A DNA stretch of 64,000 nucleotides from Pegoplata infirma. Lineage: Eukaryota > Arthropoda > Insecta > Diptera > Anthomyiidae. Position 1 is the first letter of the stretch. Each line of letters begins with the position of its first letter. This document shows positions 1-11,022 of the stretch, piece after piece. The notes below the pieces were generated by a model. It searched no databases. It saw only the letters and a program-made list of their open reading frames with translations, and had not been told where the DNA came from. Where the stretch lies: assembly GCA_963921195.1 (NCBI GenBank), contig OY992536.1, positions 177,700,995 to 177,764,994 of the forward strand, in the 5' to 3' direction. The position numbers and the translations under genes were made by a program.

Positions 1-274
1 AGCGAAAAGTACTGGACCGATTTTGATGATTTGTTTTTTTTATTTTCAGCTTATTTAAATTCTCTAGCACTTATCGTGGCCATTGTTTTAAATTTTGACC
101 TAATTATGTTTTTTTATGAAAGAAGAACAGTAAATTTTTTAATTTTTTATGTTTATATTAGCATAATTCCAACAAAAATTAATATTTTTCAAAAAATGGC
201 CACGGTAAGTAATAGAGAATTTAATAATCTACAAATAAAAAAAAATCGTCAAAATCGGTTCAGTAGTTTTTGCT
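1..274. repeat. Foldback repeat, left end at window edge
   Basis: The arms at about 1-83 and 196-274 are imperfect reverse complements. The left begins AGCGAAAAGTACTGGACCG and ends CGTGGCCAT; the right begins ATGGCCACGG and ends TAGTTTTTGCT. An AT-rich loop of about 110 bp separates them. The left boundary may lie outside the window. The 90-codon frame that spans it is a by-product of the repeat. Superfamily not recognised. Confidence 0.7.
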
Positions 275-812
275 ATACAACTGCAGAGAATTTTGTCTTT
301 TAAAAAAATAATTCTGCAATTGAGTGGCAACCCTGGCAATTCTTGTTGACCAAATTTTGTGTTATAAAATTTTAGAAATATTAAAACAATTCATCTTTAA
401 AATAAAAACCAACGGAATTTGAAAATATTGCGTATTTATATTTTTATAGCTGTTTAAAAATTGTTTACGTTTAACTATTTTTTCCTTTAAACAGCCCTTA
501 AACAGCGGCGGATCCAGATTTTAAGCTTTTTGGCAGGGAGGGGGAGATAATTTTTTGTTTGCAACTCAAGATCTATTTTCAGATTAGGTTACAGAGTTAC
601 AAATTTTTAAATCAATAAATTAAAAATATTCTATTATGACAATGTCATAAAAAGAAATATTTTTGGGCCTCGAGCTAGAATAATACTCTAATCGAATATG
701 TTACAGATCTATTTTATAATTAAAATGAAAGATATATCTGAATTAAAACTATTTCAAAAACTATTATAAAACTAATTCCAGAACTGGTTCTAGAAGAATC
801 ACTCTTGCCTGT
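275..812. other. Unassigned AT-rich spacer
   Basis: No credible gene or recognisable repeat boundary was seen. It includes a short higher-GC patch near 500-550. Confidence 0.5.
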
Positions 813-2075
813 GCACACAAAAAATTATTGGCTAAAAATTTTCAATTAAATCTATTGATCAACAAAATTTTAATGAGTCAATCAATGTTTTGATTGAAAT
901 TTTTGTTGTTTTATTTAACTTTCGAATTACAAAATTTTCAACATACCAGATTTTTTTCGCTTTAATTTATTTGAATAGATTAATTCAAAAATATACAAAA
1001 TAATCGGGTTTTACTTTTTTTATTGTTTGCAACGTACACAGAAAAAAATAAAAAAAATATTTAATTAAAAAATTCGTAGATTTAATTAAAAAATTAATTA
1101 AATCCGGACCAATCACTAAAATGCGCAAATAAATTAAAAATATTTGTATGTCGTTAATTAAAAATAAATGGATATTTATTTAATTAAAAATTTAATACTA
1201 TAAATTAAAAAATTTAATTAAAATTTAACAAAAAATAATTAAAATTTTAATTATATATATTAAAAAAAAATTATTAAAAATATTATATTAAAAAAAAAAT
1301 AATTTGTAAAAACATTATTTTTGAATAAAATAGTTTAAAAAAAAATATTTCTTCAAACTTTACCAAATTTATTTATGCCGTAAAGACATAGTCAGTGAGA
1401 TGATTTTATAAAGTTGATTATAAACCTTTCATATACATACACATAAAACTATAAACAAAATGAGAATTCAAAAACCTATGTGCAAAATAGAAAAAACTTT
1501 CAACAAACTTTTTATACTTGTGTATTTTTTTTGTATGTAATACAATGCAAGAGAAAAACACACACTCGCACACACAAGGAAAACAAAACAAAAAAAATAA
1601 GTAAAGCTAGAAATTTAATTAAACATTTAATTATATAAATTAAATACTTAATTAATATTAAATTTGAAAACAATTAAAATATTAATTAAAATAAAGTTAA
1701 AATTTTAATTAAACAATTAATTATATTAATTAAAAGTTTAATTAATATTAAATTAAAAAACAATTAAAATTTTAATTAAAATAAAATATACGATATTATT
1801 TTCTGTGTATTGGAAAGCAAAAAAGATTTTGATAATTTTGTCATAATCTTACTATTCATTTGTTTAATCAATCATTATTTTGATTGACTATAAGTAAAAA
1901 ATTGATCAAATTTTTGATCAAAATCGAAAAAATGTTTGATTAAAAAAAAATTCAATCAATCACCTACAATTTCATGATTGGTATAACAGTTTTCTTGATT
2001 GGAGGAAGTTCAATCAAAAACTTGATTAAATCCGCGTTTTTTTTGATTGAAATTGTTTTCAATTTTTTTCTGTGT
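813..2075 (+). mobile_element. MITE family P, copy 1, split by a nested MITE
   Basis: It begins CACACAAAAAATTATTGGCT and ends with ATTGAAAT...TTTTTTCTGTGT. The same sequence recurs at 28684-29170 (same strand), 32109-32586 and 38612-39105 (opposite strand). The other copies are about 490 bp; this one is longer because a second MITE occupies 1037-1807. The ends resemble short inverted repeats of the CACA(C/G)AAAAA type. There is no coding capacity, so it is a non-autonomous DNA element by inference. Confidence 0.75.
1037..1807. mobile_element. MITE family Q, copy 1, nested in family P
   Basis: It runs from CACAGAAAAAAATAAAAA to ATATTATTTTCTGTG and is flanked on both sides by TA (1035-1036, 1808-1809). 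Uninterrupted family P at 28684 reads GCAACATATTGGAAAG where this copy is split, so TA is the target duplication. Long tracts of TTAATTAAA make the interior nearly self-complementary. A related copy lies at 60161-61122. TA duplication suggests a Tc1/mariner-type mobiliser (inference). Confidence 0.8.
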
Positions 2076-2127
2076 AGAGATATTTTTAGATTATGAGACA
2101 CTTTTTGCAAAGAAAAATATTTTAATT

Positions 2128-2915
2128 CCACTCTAGTGATAGAGGGCTTGTCATTCCGTTTGTAACACCTCAAAATATTGGTCTAGGACCCCATAAATTA
2201 TATATATTCATGATCCTCGATCGATTTTAAGACGATCTAGCAATGTGCGTCCGTCTGTCTGTTGAAAACACGCTAACTTTTGAAAGACTTTACGGAGGCT
2301 TTGGCATATATGTTCGGCATTTACCTGGTCAGGTTGGTATTGCAATCCAGCGGTTCTGTGGTTCGAAAGTTATAAGCAAAAGGCTGAATTTCGGCAAGGG
2401 GTTTTCGTGAATTTATCAGATTATAAACACTCCAACTTTCGAAAGACAATTCTGAGGATGCTGAAGCTTGGCATATATATTTGTCGTTCCCTTGGCCTGA
2501 TTTTAATTGAATTTTAGCCATATCGGGTTAGTGGTTCAAAAGTTATTAGCAAATCCGTGAATTTCAGATTAGTTTCACCTTAAATTCACGTGTTGAAAAC
2601 CCGTTAGTGGATGGTTTTAAACACATTGGTAAGTCACAAAAAAATTTTACAACGTATTTTTGTCACTTAAAAATATTTTTACACAAAAAAAAAAATACAC
2701 TCGAAAAATATTTTACACTCAAAAAAAATTTAGTAAATTATTTTTTTTTTTTTTTCAAAAATTACTAAAAACAAAAGTTGTTTTACACAAAATAAAATAT
2801 TTCTAATTAAATTTTTCTTTTTTTTCACGTTAGAAAATTTACTATCACTTAAAAAGGGCATTAAGGAGGGTATTCGTAGATTCGGCCAAGTCGAATTTAA
2901 CTTTTCTACTTGTTT
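2128..2915 (+). mobile_element. DINE-type (INE-1-like) element A
   Basis: Plus orientation here means the hairpin end comes first and the ACTTGTTT end last. It contains CCACTCTAGTGATAGAGGG, GGACCCCATAAA, ATATATATTCATGATC, a GTCCGTCTGTCTG run, and ends ATTCGGCCAAGTCGAATTT...CTACTTGTTTT. The first bases of the terminal hairpin (TATACCCT) are missing, so it is slightly truncated. The architecture is that of INE-1/DINE-1 (non-autonomous Helentron derivatives, also called mini-me). That assignment comes from remembered consensus structure, not a search. Confidence 0.75.
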
Positions 2916-3004
2916 TTTTTTTTTTTTTGTTGAATAGTGCTTAGAATTTTATCTATTTTTCTTCAGAAATATTTCCGATTCTGAGGCAATAAACTTTAAC
3001 AAAA

Positions 3005-4163
3005 AACAAGTAAGAAAATTATAGTCGGTCAAGACCGACCATATAATACCCTACACCAGAGTTTCCCGGAAAATGGGTCCCAAGTTCAAACATGAACTGA
3101 TTAGATCTATATTTTGCAGTGTTGGCAACCGATACCCACCTAAAATAACGGTACTGCAAATAATTGTACCGCAACCAATAAAGATATATACATTTTCAAA
3201 AGCGATTATGAAAGCTGATGAAATTTCTAGTATTTTAAATGTTTCACTTCGTGTTTCTACCGGTTCGTTTTCGAAATATAGGTCAATACCTTTATAATAC
3301 CGTTTGAAACGGTATTATAACGGTATTGGCCTATATAACTAAAACGAACCGGTAGAAAGACGAAGTGACACATTTAAAATACTAGAAATTTCACCAGCTT
3401 TCAGAAATGCTTTTGAAAATGTCCACATCATTATTGGTTGCGGTACAATAGCCAAATACCGATATTCTAGGTGGGTATCGGTTGCCAACCCTGATATTTT
3501 GTCAAATCTTTAATAAATGTAAAAAGCACTCACAAATCAAGTTTGAGTGGACAAATCAAATTTGTTGACAATAAACCGCTTCAACTGAATATCGGGCGAA
3601 ATTTTCAAATGGGACCTAATTCCAAAAATGGTCCGATGATAATCAAATTTGACAAGGTTACACAAACAGAATTTTAATTAAATATTTTCTATTTTCATGA
3701 AATTTGAGAGATTTATGTGAAATCGGAAGGTGGTTTGTATGGGGGCTACAAGAAGAAGTGATCCGATTTCTTCAAAATTCGGGATGGTGATTTGTGTGGA
3801 TAATACATGATTATCTGCCAAAAAAGAGTCATTTGAGCCAAAACTAAAGACGACCTTCGTATGGGGGCTAGGTCTAAATATGGACCGATTTTTTTAAATT
3901 TCAATAGGCTTCGTCCTTCGGGCAAAAGAGGCTTAAGTTTCAAATTTCAAGTCAATTGATTACAAATTGCGACCTGAATCGTGTTTACACCGTTTACATG
4001 GACAGACAGACAGAAGGACGGACGGACATCGCTAAATCGACTCAAAAAGTGATTCTGAGTCGATCGGTATACTTAAAAGTGGGTCTAGGACCAATATTTC
4101 GGGTAGTTACAAACATCAGCACAAACTCATTATACCCTGTACCACAGTGTGGTGTAGGGTATA
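3005..4163 (-). mobile_element. DINE-type element B, second subfamily, interrupted
   Basis: It starts AACAAGTAAGAAAATTATAG with a GGTCAAGACC hairpin and ends in the hairpin ATACCCTGTACCACAGTGTG...GTAGGGTATA, with a GACAGACAGACAGAAGGACGG run between. The same subfamily is present uninterrupted at 56550-57380 on the other strand. The extra length here comes from the foldback insertion at 3117-3493. Confidence 0.75.
3117..3493. mobile_element. hAT-like foldback MITE with 8-bp target duplication
   Basis: This 377-bp element begins CAGTGTTGGCAACCGATACC, and its other end, read on the opposite strand, begins CAGGGTTGGCAACCGATACC. Almost the whole element is two inverted arms meeting near 3305 (ATACCG-TTTGAAA-CGGTAT). 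It is flanked by the direct repeat ATATTTTG at 3109-3116 and 3494-3501. The uninterrupted host repeat at 57261-57275 carries that 8-mer once. The 8-bp duplication and CAG termini fit the hAT superfamily. Confidence 0.88.
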
Positions 4164-4171
4164 ATTATAAG

Positions 4172-4745
4172 ATAACACCGTCCGAAAAATTCAAAATTTT
4201 GGCTGTACACATGAACCGGACCAAAAAATTCTGAGAAAATAAAATACCAGTGTCTCCCAGTTGAGCCGGACCAAAAAATTCTGAGAAAATAAAATACCAG
4301 TGTCTTCCAGTTTTTCTAGCTCAATTAGCGTTTTTGCGAAAAATGCAAAAAAAAAATTCACTCCAGTAAGAAAGTGGGTATAAAAATAACATTCCCGCTC
4401 TCAGGCTATGATGTTAATAGATGTCTTCGGTAAAATTTAATGGCGGTTCTATTTTTGGAACATATAAACCCTATGAGTTAAATAATGTTAACAGAATTCT
4501 TCTGTGAAATTTCATGGTGGTTCTTTTCCTGGAACAAATTAACCCTCTATCTTTAATTTTAAGGGGTCATATTAGTCCTTTCTTCAAATATTATGATAGA
4601 ACACTACTAAACGAACGTTCAAATGTTCTACAAAAATTTCCTACATCGATTTTCACCATAGGTCTTCAAAAAGCCTTTCAATCTGTCCGAAATGTTCATA
4701 AAGTTTCTTTTGAAGAAATGTGAAAAATGCTCAAAAAAGAAAAAA
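4172..4745 (+). mobile_element. Foldback family S1, left arm only
   Basis: It begins ACACCGTCCGAAAAATTC and continues with sequence homologous to the left half of the element at 11023-12305, including GAACATATTAACCCT-like and ATGTTCTACAAAAAT blocks. The right arm is missing. A tandem duplication of about 48 bp (GCCGGACCAAAAAATTCTGA start) lies at 4213-4310. It directly abuts DINE B. Confidence 0.65.
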
Positions 4746-4769
4746 AAAATTCCGATTCAAATGGAAAAA

Positions 4770-5640
4770 AATTAAAAGATGTGCTTTGGTACTTTTTCTA
4801 TATCCTGAAAAAAAATTCTCTAGAAACTTTTATTTTGGAATGTTAGACTATCCAACTAAAATGACTTTCAAGCAAAAGTGCTTTTAAGAAAGTTTAAATT
4901 CTAAAAAACTGGAATATTCGACATTCCAATTCTAAGAGGGCAAAAAGGGGTAAAATAGTGTACCATGGTACATTTTTTATCACCCGAAATAATAGTTATA
5001 GAAACTTCAATAACATTATAAAAAAAAGTAGCTGTTTTAATTTTCGGATTTTAATGACGAGTAGAAATTGTACTTTTGTACTTTTTCTATCTCTTAAAAT
5101 AATAGTTAAATTTAAAACTAGAAATTTAGAATTTAGGATCATCCAGCAAAAAGAAACTTTTAACAAAAAAAAAAAAGACTTCTTAAAAAGATTCAAAATT
5201 TAAGAGGGTTTAAAAAGTGTACTTTGGAACTTTTTTTTTGGTCTTCTGGAATTTGGAAGCTCAGTGCTAAGGGGTCAAAAAAGTGTACTTTGGTACTTTT
5301 TTTATTACCTGAAGTAATGGTCATAGAAACTTGAAAAACAAAATGAATATTTCTGCAAAAAAAATAACATGCTGGAAAAGTACCTCTTGAAAATTTCGTT
5401 TTTAATGGGAGAAAAAGGGGAAAAAATTGTACATTGGTAGTTTTTCAATCTGCTGAAATAAAGATTCTAAAAACTCGAAGTTTGAAATGTAATGTTTGAT
5501 CATCCCGCAAAAAGAACATATTGACAAAAGTGCTTTGTAAAAAGTTTCAATTCTAAACAGTGTGCTTTGGTACTTTTTTGATCTCATGAAATAATGAGCA
5601 TAAAAACTTGATTTTTCAAATGTATCGAAAACCAAATATT
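4770..5640 (+). repeat. Decayed tandem array of about 140-bp modules
   Basis: Degenerate units recur, each with AGAGGG(C/T)AAAAAGG, then GTGTACTTTGGTACTTTTT, then CTGAAATAATGGTCATAGAAA. The same module, reverse-complemented, forms the better preserved array at 48240-48930. The 60-80-codon frames here are by-products. Confidence 0.6.
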
Positions 5641-6423
5641 CAGAATAAAGACTTTTAGGAAATGAATTGTGGACTGGAATGTAGGTTTAAAAAAGTACTT
5701 TTTTTTCGTAAAAAAAAACTTCGGCAAAAATTTTATTTTATCAATTTTTTTACCAACAAATTTTTTTTTTTTTTGTTTTTGCCAAATTTACTTTTGGTTT
5801 ATAAAATTCATTTACTTCAAACACCGACTAATATCGTAAACACTTCTAATACAGATATTAACACGTAATTTATTATTTTTTTTTTTAAACACATGTCATA
5901 CTTTTTTTAAATTTTTCCTACACTCAGTACAAATGTTAGGCATACACCCTCAAAAAAAACACCACCTAAACTTAATACACAATTCTCGATTTAGCTAAAT
6001 TCCATATCAACAACTGTTAAAAATGACCTTCAACTTTTGTAAAAATAAATTCTTATCGTTCATTAAAAATAAAATACAAATATAAAAAAAAAACTAAAGA
6101 AAATAAAATACATATTTATTTTTGTCTATAAACATTTTGCAAGTATTTAAAATAATGAATTGATCAGGATGAGAATTGCCATTTTTAAAATACTCTCCTA
6201 TGGAATCTTAACTTTATTTACGGGTGGATTTTTTCGGCGAAAAATGTTCTTGAAACCCTATGAAAACAGAAAATTTTAAGTGAAAAAAATTCAGAATATT
6301 AAAATTTTTCCATTTCATTCCCCGTTCTATTCCACTTCATTTCCAACATTTCCAGCTAAAAAAAAGTAAAATTTTTCACCTTTTACATACTTTTGTACTT
6401 TTAGAATCCAAATTTTTTAAAAA
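5641..6423. other. Unassigned AT-rich sequence
   Basis: Homopolymer-rich, with no convincing gene or repeat boundary. Confidence 0.45.
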
Positions 6424-7520
6424 GTACTTTTGTCAATTGTAATTCGAAAAAGATCAATTGTAATTTGAAAAATATCAACTGTTATTCGAAAAAGATAAAT
6501 TGTAATTCGAAAAAGATCAATTTTAATTCGAAAAGGATCAATTGTAATTCGAAAATTCCAATTGTAATTTAAAAATTATCAATTATAATTCGAAAAAAAA
6601 AACAATTTAAATTCGAAAAATATAAATTTTAATTCAAAAAGAATCAATTGTAATTCGAAAAATATTAACTGTAATTCGAAATAAGTCAATTGTAATTCAA
6701 AAAAGATCAATTGTAGTTCGAAAAAGATCAATTGTAATTCGAAAAAGACCAATTGTAATGCGAAAAACATCAATTTTAATTCGAAAAATTGTAATTCAAA
6801 AAAGATCAATTGTATATCGAAAAGATGAATTGTAATTTAAAAAAGATCAATTGTAATTCCAAAAAGATCATTTGTAAGTCGAAAAAGACCAATTGTAATT
6901 CGAAAAAGATCAATTGATATTCGAAAAAATCAAATGTAATTCGAAAAAGATCAAATGTTATTCGAAGATTCCGGTAGTAATTGTAAAAAGATCAATTGAA
7001 ATTTGAAAAGGATCAAGTGTTATCCAAAAAAGATCAATTGTAAATCGAAATAGATCAATTTTAATTCAAAAAGATCAATTGTAATTCAAAAAAGATCAAT
7101 TGTAATTCGAAGATTCCAGTTGTTATACGAAAAGGATCAATGAAAATTTATTTTAAAATTACAATTGTTCTTTTTCAAATTCAATTGATCTATTTCAAAT
7201 TACAATTGATCTTTTTTGAACTACAATTGATCTTTTTCGAATTACAATTGATTTATTTCGAATTACAATTGATCTATTTCCGAATACAATTGATCTTTTT
7301 CGAATTACAGTTGATTTTTTTTTAATTACAATGATCTTTTTCGAATCATTTTGGAAATACAATTAGAATCTTCGAATTACAAATGGATTTTTCGAATTCA
7401 AATGGATTTTTCAAAATAAAAATCGAATCTTTAAATTACAAATGGAGTTTTGAAATTACAAATGGAATATTTGAATCACAAGTAGAATTTTCGATTAACA
7501 TCTGTAAATGGTGTAGATCA
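6424..7520. mobile_element. Foldback array of about 21-bp units, copy 1
   Basis: From 6424 to about 7135 the sequence is a degenerate tandem array of CAATTGTAATTCGAAAAA plus a few bases. From about 7150 to 7495 the same unit runs reverse-complemented (TTCGAATTACAATTGATC). The right terminus reads ACATCTGTAAATGGTGTAG, the reverse complement of the left terminus of the copy at 16971. The left terminus is missing. Long inverted repeats made of short tandem units are the architecture of Drosophila FB elements; homology to FB is not claimed. Frames encoding FFELQLI repeats here are not genes. Confidence 0.75.
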
Positions 7521-7554
7521 GATATGAACAGATAAGTTCAGATAATTAAATTTT

Positions 7555-7865
7555 TACACGGAAAATTTTTTTAAGAAGCTAAGTTATGAACAAAAACGTG
7601 AATCTTTGATGGATTTCCCCTCAAATTCACATGTTGAAAAAATCTTTAACTTTGGTAAGCCACAAAAATATTTTACACAATGTTTTTGTAACTCCAAAAA
7701 ATTTACACTCAAAAAAATTTACACTCAAAAATATTTTACACTCAAAAAAAAATTTTTGTACACTCAAAAATTCAATTTCTAAATTAACTCTTTTGTATAT
7801 CTGAAAAAAAAACTCTCTAATTCTTTAGAAATCACCTTCCAAAAGCACGATTAGAGGGTATACGT
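7555..7865 (+). mobile_element. DINE interior remnant
   Basis: It shares CAAATTCACATGTTGAAAA, GGTAAGCCACAAAAATATTT and the run of TTTACACTCAAAAAA units with the interiors of DINE A and F. Both ends are missing. Confidence 0.55.
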
Positions 7866-8539
7866 CTGTATATTTAAAATGTTAGTTGCTAATAGAGATT
7901 TTGTTGCTGTTGGTTTTATTTTTTTGTCATAATTTTTCAATTTACACGTCCCAAATACAAACCAACACCAACAACTTGTTGTTTATTTTCTATGTCTCGT
8001 AACTAAACAATAACAAAATACCACTCAACAGCTAAATTGTTGTTGTTAAAAAAAAATATACCGATTTTCTTTGGAATCATATCATCCATCCACAATCTAA
8101 ACATTTATATATTTTCATCTACAAGTAGAATTTACGCAAAATTCCATTCTAACAATTGTTACGAGTTTTTGTGAATACCCTACAGTACAGTAGTGGTAAA
8201 ATGGGCGAAGTGTTTGGTAATTTTGGTAATTTTCCAATTAAAATTTAGGAATTTCTAAGGACAACTCAGTAAAAAAAGAAAAAAAAGCAACCCTTGTAGA
8301 AATTTGGATTATAAATTATCAGATCTGTTTGTAACTAATTATTTATGATGGCATCTGATTATACAATATAGCCAAAGTCGAGATCTAACTATATCTGGGA
8401 TTTGGTCAATATTGAAAAAAATTTGATATTTAATTATATCTTATTAGATACAAAAATACACAATCAGATGCAATCATATACATATTATCAAAACAAAGCA
8501 CACCAGGTAAGATCAAATCGATTTTTACATTGGTATACA
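7866..8539. other. Unassigned AT-rich sequence with GATCTG-rich patch
   Basis: No gene seen. A loose patch of (A)TCAGATCTG and TACAATCAGATGC words at 8310-8480 resembles patches at 27560-27850 and 37820-38130, suggesting an old dispersed repeat. Confidence 0.35.
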
Positions 8540-8930
8540 ATTTCAGAAATTCCCATTCAGATTCTCCCAATTAAAATTCAGAAAAGTTAAACTTCAATTC
8601 AGAAAATTCCAAATGAAATTAAATTTCAATACAATTTCAGAAACTCCAACTGAAATTTAGCAACTCCCAATAGAAATTCAAAAAATTTTAACCAAATTTC
8701 AGAAAGTCTAATTGAAATTGAAAATCGCCCAATTGAAATTCAAAACAGCACAATTGAAATATAGGAAAGCCAGAATTATGTTCGGAAAATTCCAGTTGAA
8801 ATTAATAAAATTCCAACTGAAATTTAGAAACTCCAAATTGATATTCAGAAACTTTCGATGGAAACTTAAAAATCTTAATTGAAATTTAAAAAACCCTTAT
8901 TGAAATTCATAATCGTTTAAAAAAATTATA
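8540..8930 (+). repeat. Degenerate short-unit array (TGAAATTCAGAAA)
   Basis: About 20-25-bp units of the type CAATTGAAATTCAGAAA...CCC repeat irregularly. The reverse-complement unit (AATTTCAATTGGGCTTTTCT) forms the array at 37485-37790, with short stretches at 28490-28590 and 31955-32050. Confidence 0.6.
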
Positions 8931-9606
8931 TATAAAATTAAGTAGCGTTTAGAAATAGTCGTCTTCCACCGGTATTTTAGCTTTTCAATTTTTTATTTAT
9001 TAAAAAAAAAAATATTGTTTTTAACATGTTGGCGTATTTTGTGTTACGTGTGAACGTCTAAAATATTATATGCTATAGGTGGTGTATCGTAGATACAATA
9101 TAAAAATATATATATTTTATTTGTTGTAATAAACCGTACCGTACAATACAAACATAAATATATTCTATTTAATTTACAATATATATTTGTTATCGCTTCA
9201 TAGAGTTCAATAAACTCTCGAGTATAAAAAAAAATAAACATTACACTTGTTGTAAATAGTTTTGAGCACTATGGTCGAAAAGTTTTTAAAAATATTGCGC
9301 TAACTAGATTATAGAGTACAAGCTTTGTAGTGTGGCGGTTCGACGATCGAGTTTGTTTCACTTTAGCGAGAAAAATTTTAATGTTCAACAATAATGTTAT
9401 TAAAGTATTATACATACGAATTTCCACATGTCGAGATTTTTATTGTTTAACATTTAGGTGATTAAAATTGGTTTTAAACATACCTGAAAAGAAATTAAAA
9501 AAAAAATATAAATTAGTTAAAAATTCTTTCAATATATATTAAGAGCTAAAAAAAGTATGAGCTGACAGAGTTTTTGATAATATTCTATACTGCCCGACTT
9601 ATAGCG
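8931..9606. other. Unassigned AT-rich sequence
   Basis: Short open frames only; no recognisable domain or repeat boundary. Confidence 0.45.
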
Positions 9607-9608
9607 TA

Positions 9609-9795
9609 CACTCAAAGAACTGTAAAACAATTTGTCATAAAGGTCGTCCAATGAAACTTTTTAATGAAGTTTTCATAAATATTATGAAAATTTTCATAAA
9701 TATAATGACATGTTTCATAAATATAATGAAACAGTTTCATTGGACGAACTTTTATGATGAGTTTCATTATATTAATGAAGTTTTTCCCCTGTGTG
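9609..9795. mobile_element. Small MITE with TA flanks
   Basis: The ends are CACTCAAAGAACTG and, on the other strand, CACACAGGGGAAAAAC; inner arms share GT(C/T)CGTCCAATGAAAC. It is flanked by TA at 9607-9608 and 9796-9797. The interior consists of TTTCATAAATATTATGAAA-like words, which also occur at 10260-10490, 12310-12530 and 51530-51590. Frames on both strands are by-products. Confidence 0.6.
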
Positions 9796-9799
9796 TAGT

Positions 9800-10225
9800 C
9801 CACCATAAGTCGGAAAATTCAGAAAAACGTAAGTAAAATTAAAAAGAAGGCAAAAAAAACTAATAGAAAAATCAGAAAAATTAAAAAAATATTTAAAATG
9901 TTAACAATTAATTAACAATATTTTTTTTTGTAAGTACAGGTTGAGCTCGGGCTCAAATTATATTTGTTAAAAGGGTTCAAGTTGAAAAAATGCAGACGAA
10001 AAATTGAATTTCTAAAAATTATAGACATTTCTGGTATTCTGGTTTCAAACACTCCAGTTAATGTTATCATCAGTAGGATTTTAAATGTCTGGTAATAAAA
10101 TTTTCATCAAAAAAACGAATTTTTAGTGACAAAATGCTATCAAAAAAACAAGCTTTTTTCTGTAAAAAATGTTTGTACTTGAATAAAAAACATTCAGTAT
10201 TAAATTCTGTTCGCAGGCAATTTAA
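9800..10225. other. Unassigned AT-rich sequence
   Basis: Nothing identifiable. Confidence 0.4.
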
Positions 10226-10497
10226 AGCATTTTGTAATTTGAGATTATGAGGAATGAACTAAAATCTTTGAGGTGTCCTTATTATGAAATGTTTCATGAA
10301 TACTATGAAACATTTCATAGATTTGATTTATTTGTTCATAAATATCTCATCATATTTATAAAACTGTTTCGTAGTTATAAAATCTTTCAAAAATACTATA
10401 AAATGTTTCCTAAAATCTATGAAATGATTCAGTAGATTTATGAAAGTCTTTCATTATATGAATAATTGCAAGTATTTATGAAATACTTCATTAATAC
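10226..10497. repeat. TTTCAT/ATGAAA-rich repeat
   Basis: Irregular ATGAAATGTTTCATGAATACTATG-type words. It continues on the far side of the inserted MITE at 11001 (ATTAATACTATAAAATTGTT), so it is the host of that insertion. Confidence 0.5.
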
Positions 10498-10992
10498 TAG
10501 AGATGGGTGCGTGAGTAATTTTTGACTCACACTCACTCACAATCACGTGAGTAAATTTAAAATAACTCACACTCACGTGCACTTACGCAAGCTTCACTCA
10601 CACTCACGTTGACTCACACTCACGAAACTTTTATTCGTACAAAAAAAAAAAAAAATTCAAAAACTAAAATTTAAAAAAATCTTTTAATATTTTCAGAAAA
10701 ATTTTACATTTTTTTGTGTCTTTTTGGGATGAAATCTTAAGTTAAGCCAAATTTGACCAATTTTTTGTTGCTTTTTTGGGTACTAAAGGAAATATGAAGA
10801 GAAAATAAATCACGCAAACTCACGCAAAAAAATCGACTCACGCACACTCACTCACGCAAAAATCTTACTCACGCACACTCGCTCACACAATTTTTTTCTC
10901 CACTCACAATCACGTGAGTAAAATTGAATTCAGTCACACTTACGCGTGAATCACGTGAATCACGCTCTAATCTGCTCATGTGCCCATCTCTA
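10498..10992. mobile_element. hAT-like MITE rich in CACTCA, 8-bp target duplication
   Basis: The 495-bp element has ends TAGAGATGGGTGCGTGAG and, on the other strand, TAGAGATGGGCACATGAG. The direct repeat ATTAATAC occurs exactly at 10490-10497 and 10993-11000. The interior carries many CTCACACTCACG and AATCACGTGAGTAAA words on both sides of an AT-rich middle. The 8-bp duplication and TAGAGATGGG termini fit hAT. Confidence 0.85.
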
Positions 10993-11022
10993 ATTAATAC
11001 TATAAAATTGTTCCAAATATGT

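Noticed and set aside
6579..7325. Open frames on both strands encoding FFELQLI-type repeats
   Set aside because: They are translations of the about 21-bp array (one base-multiple-of-three unit), appear on either strand according to array orientation, and have no domain.
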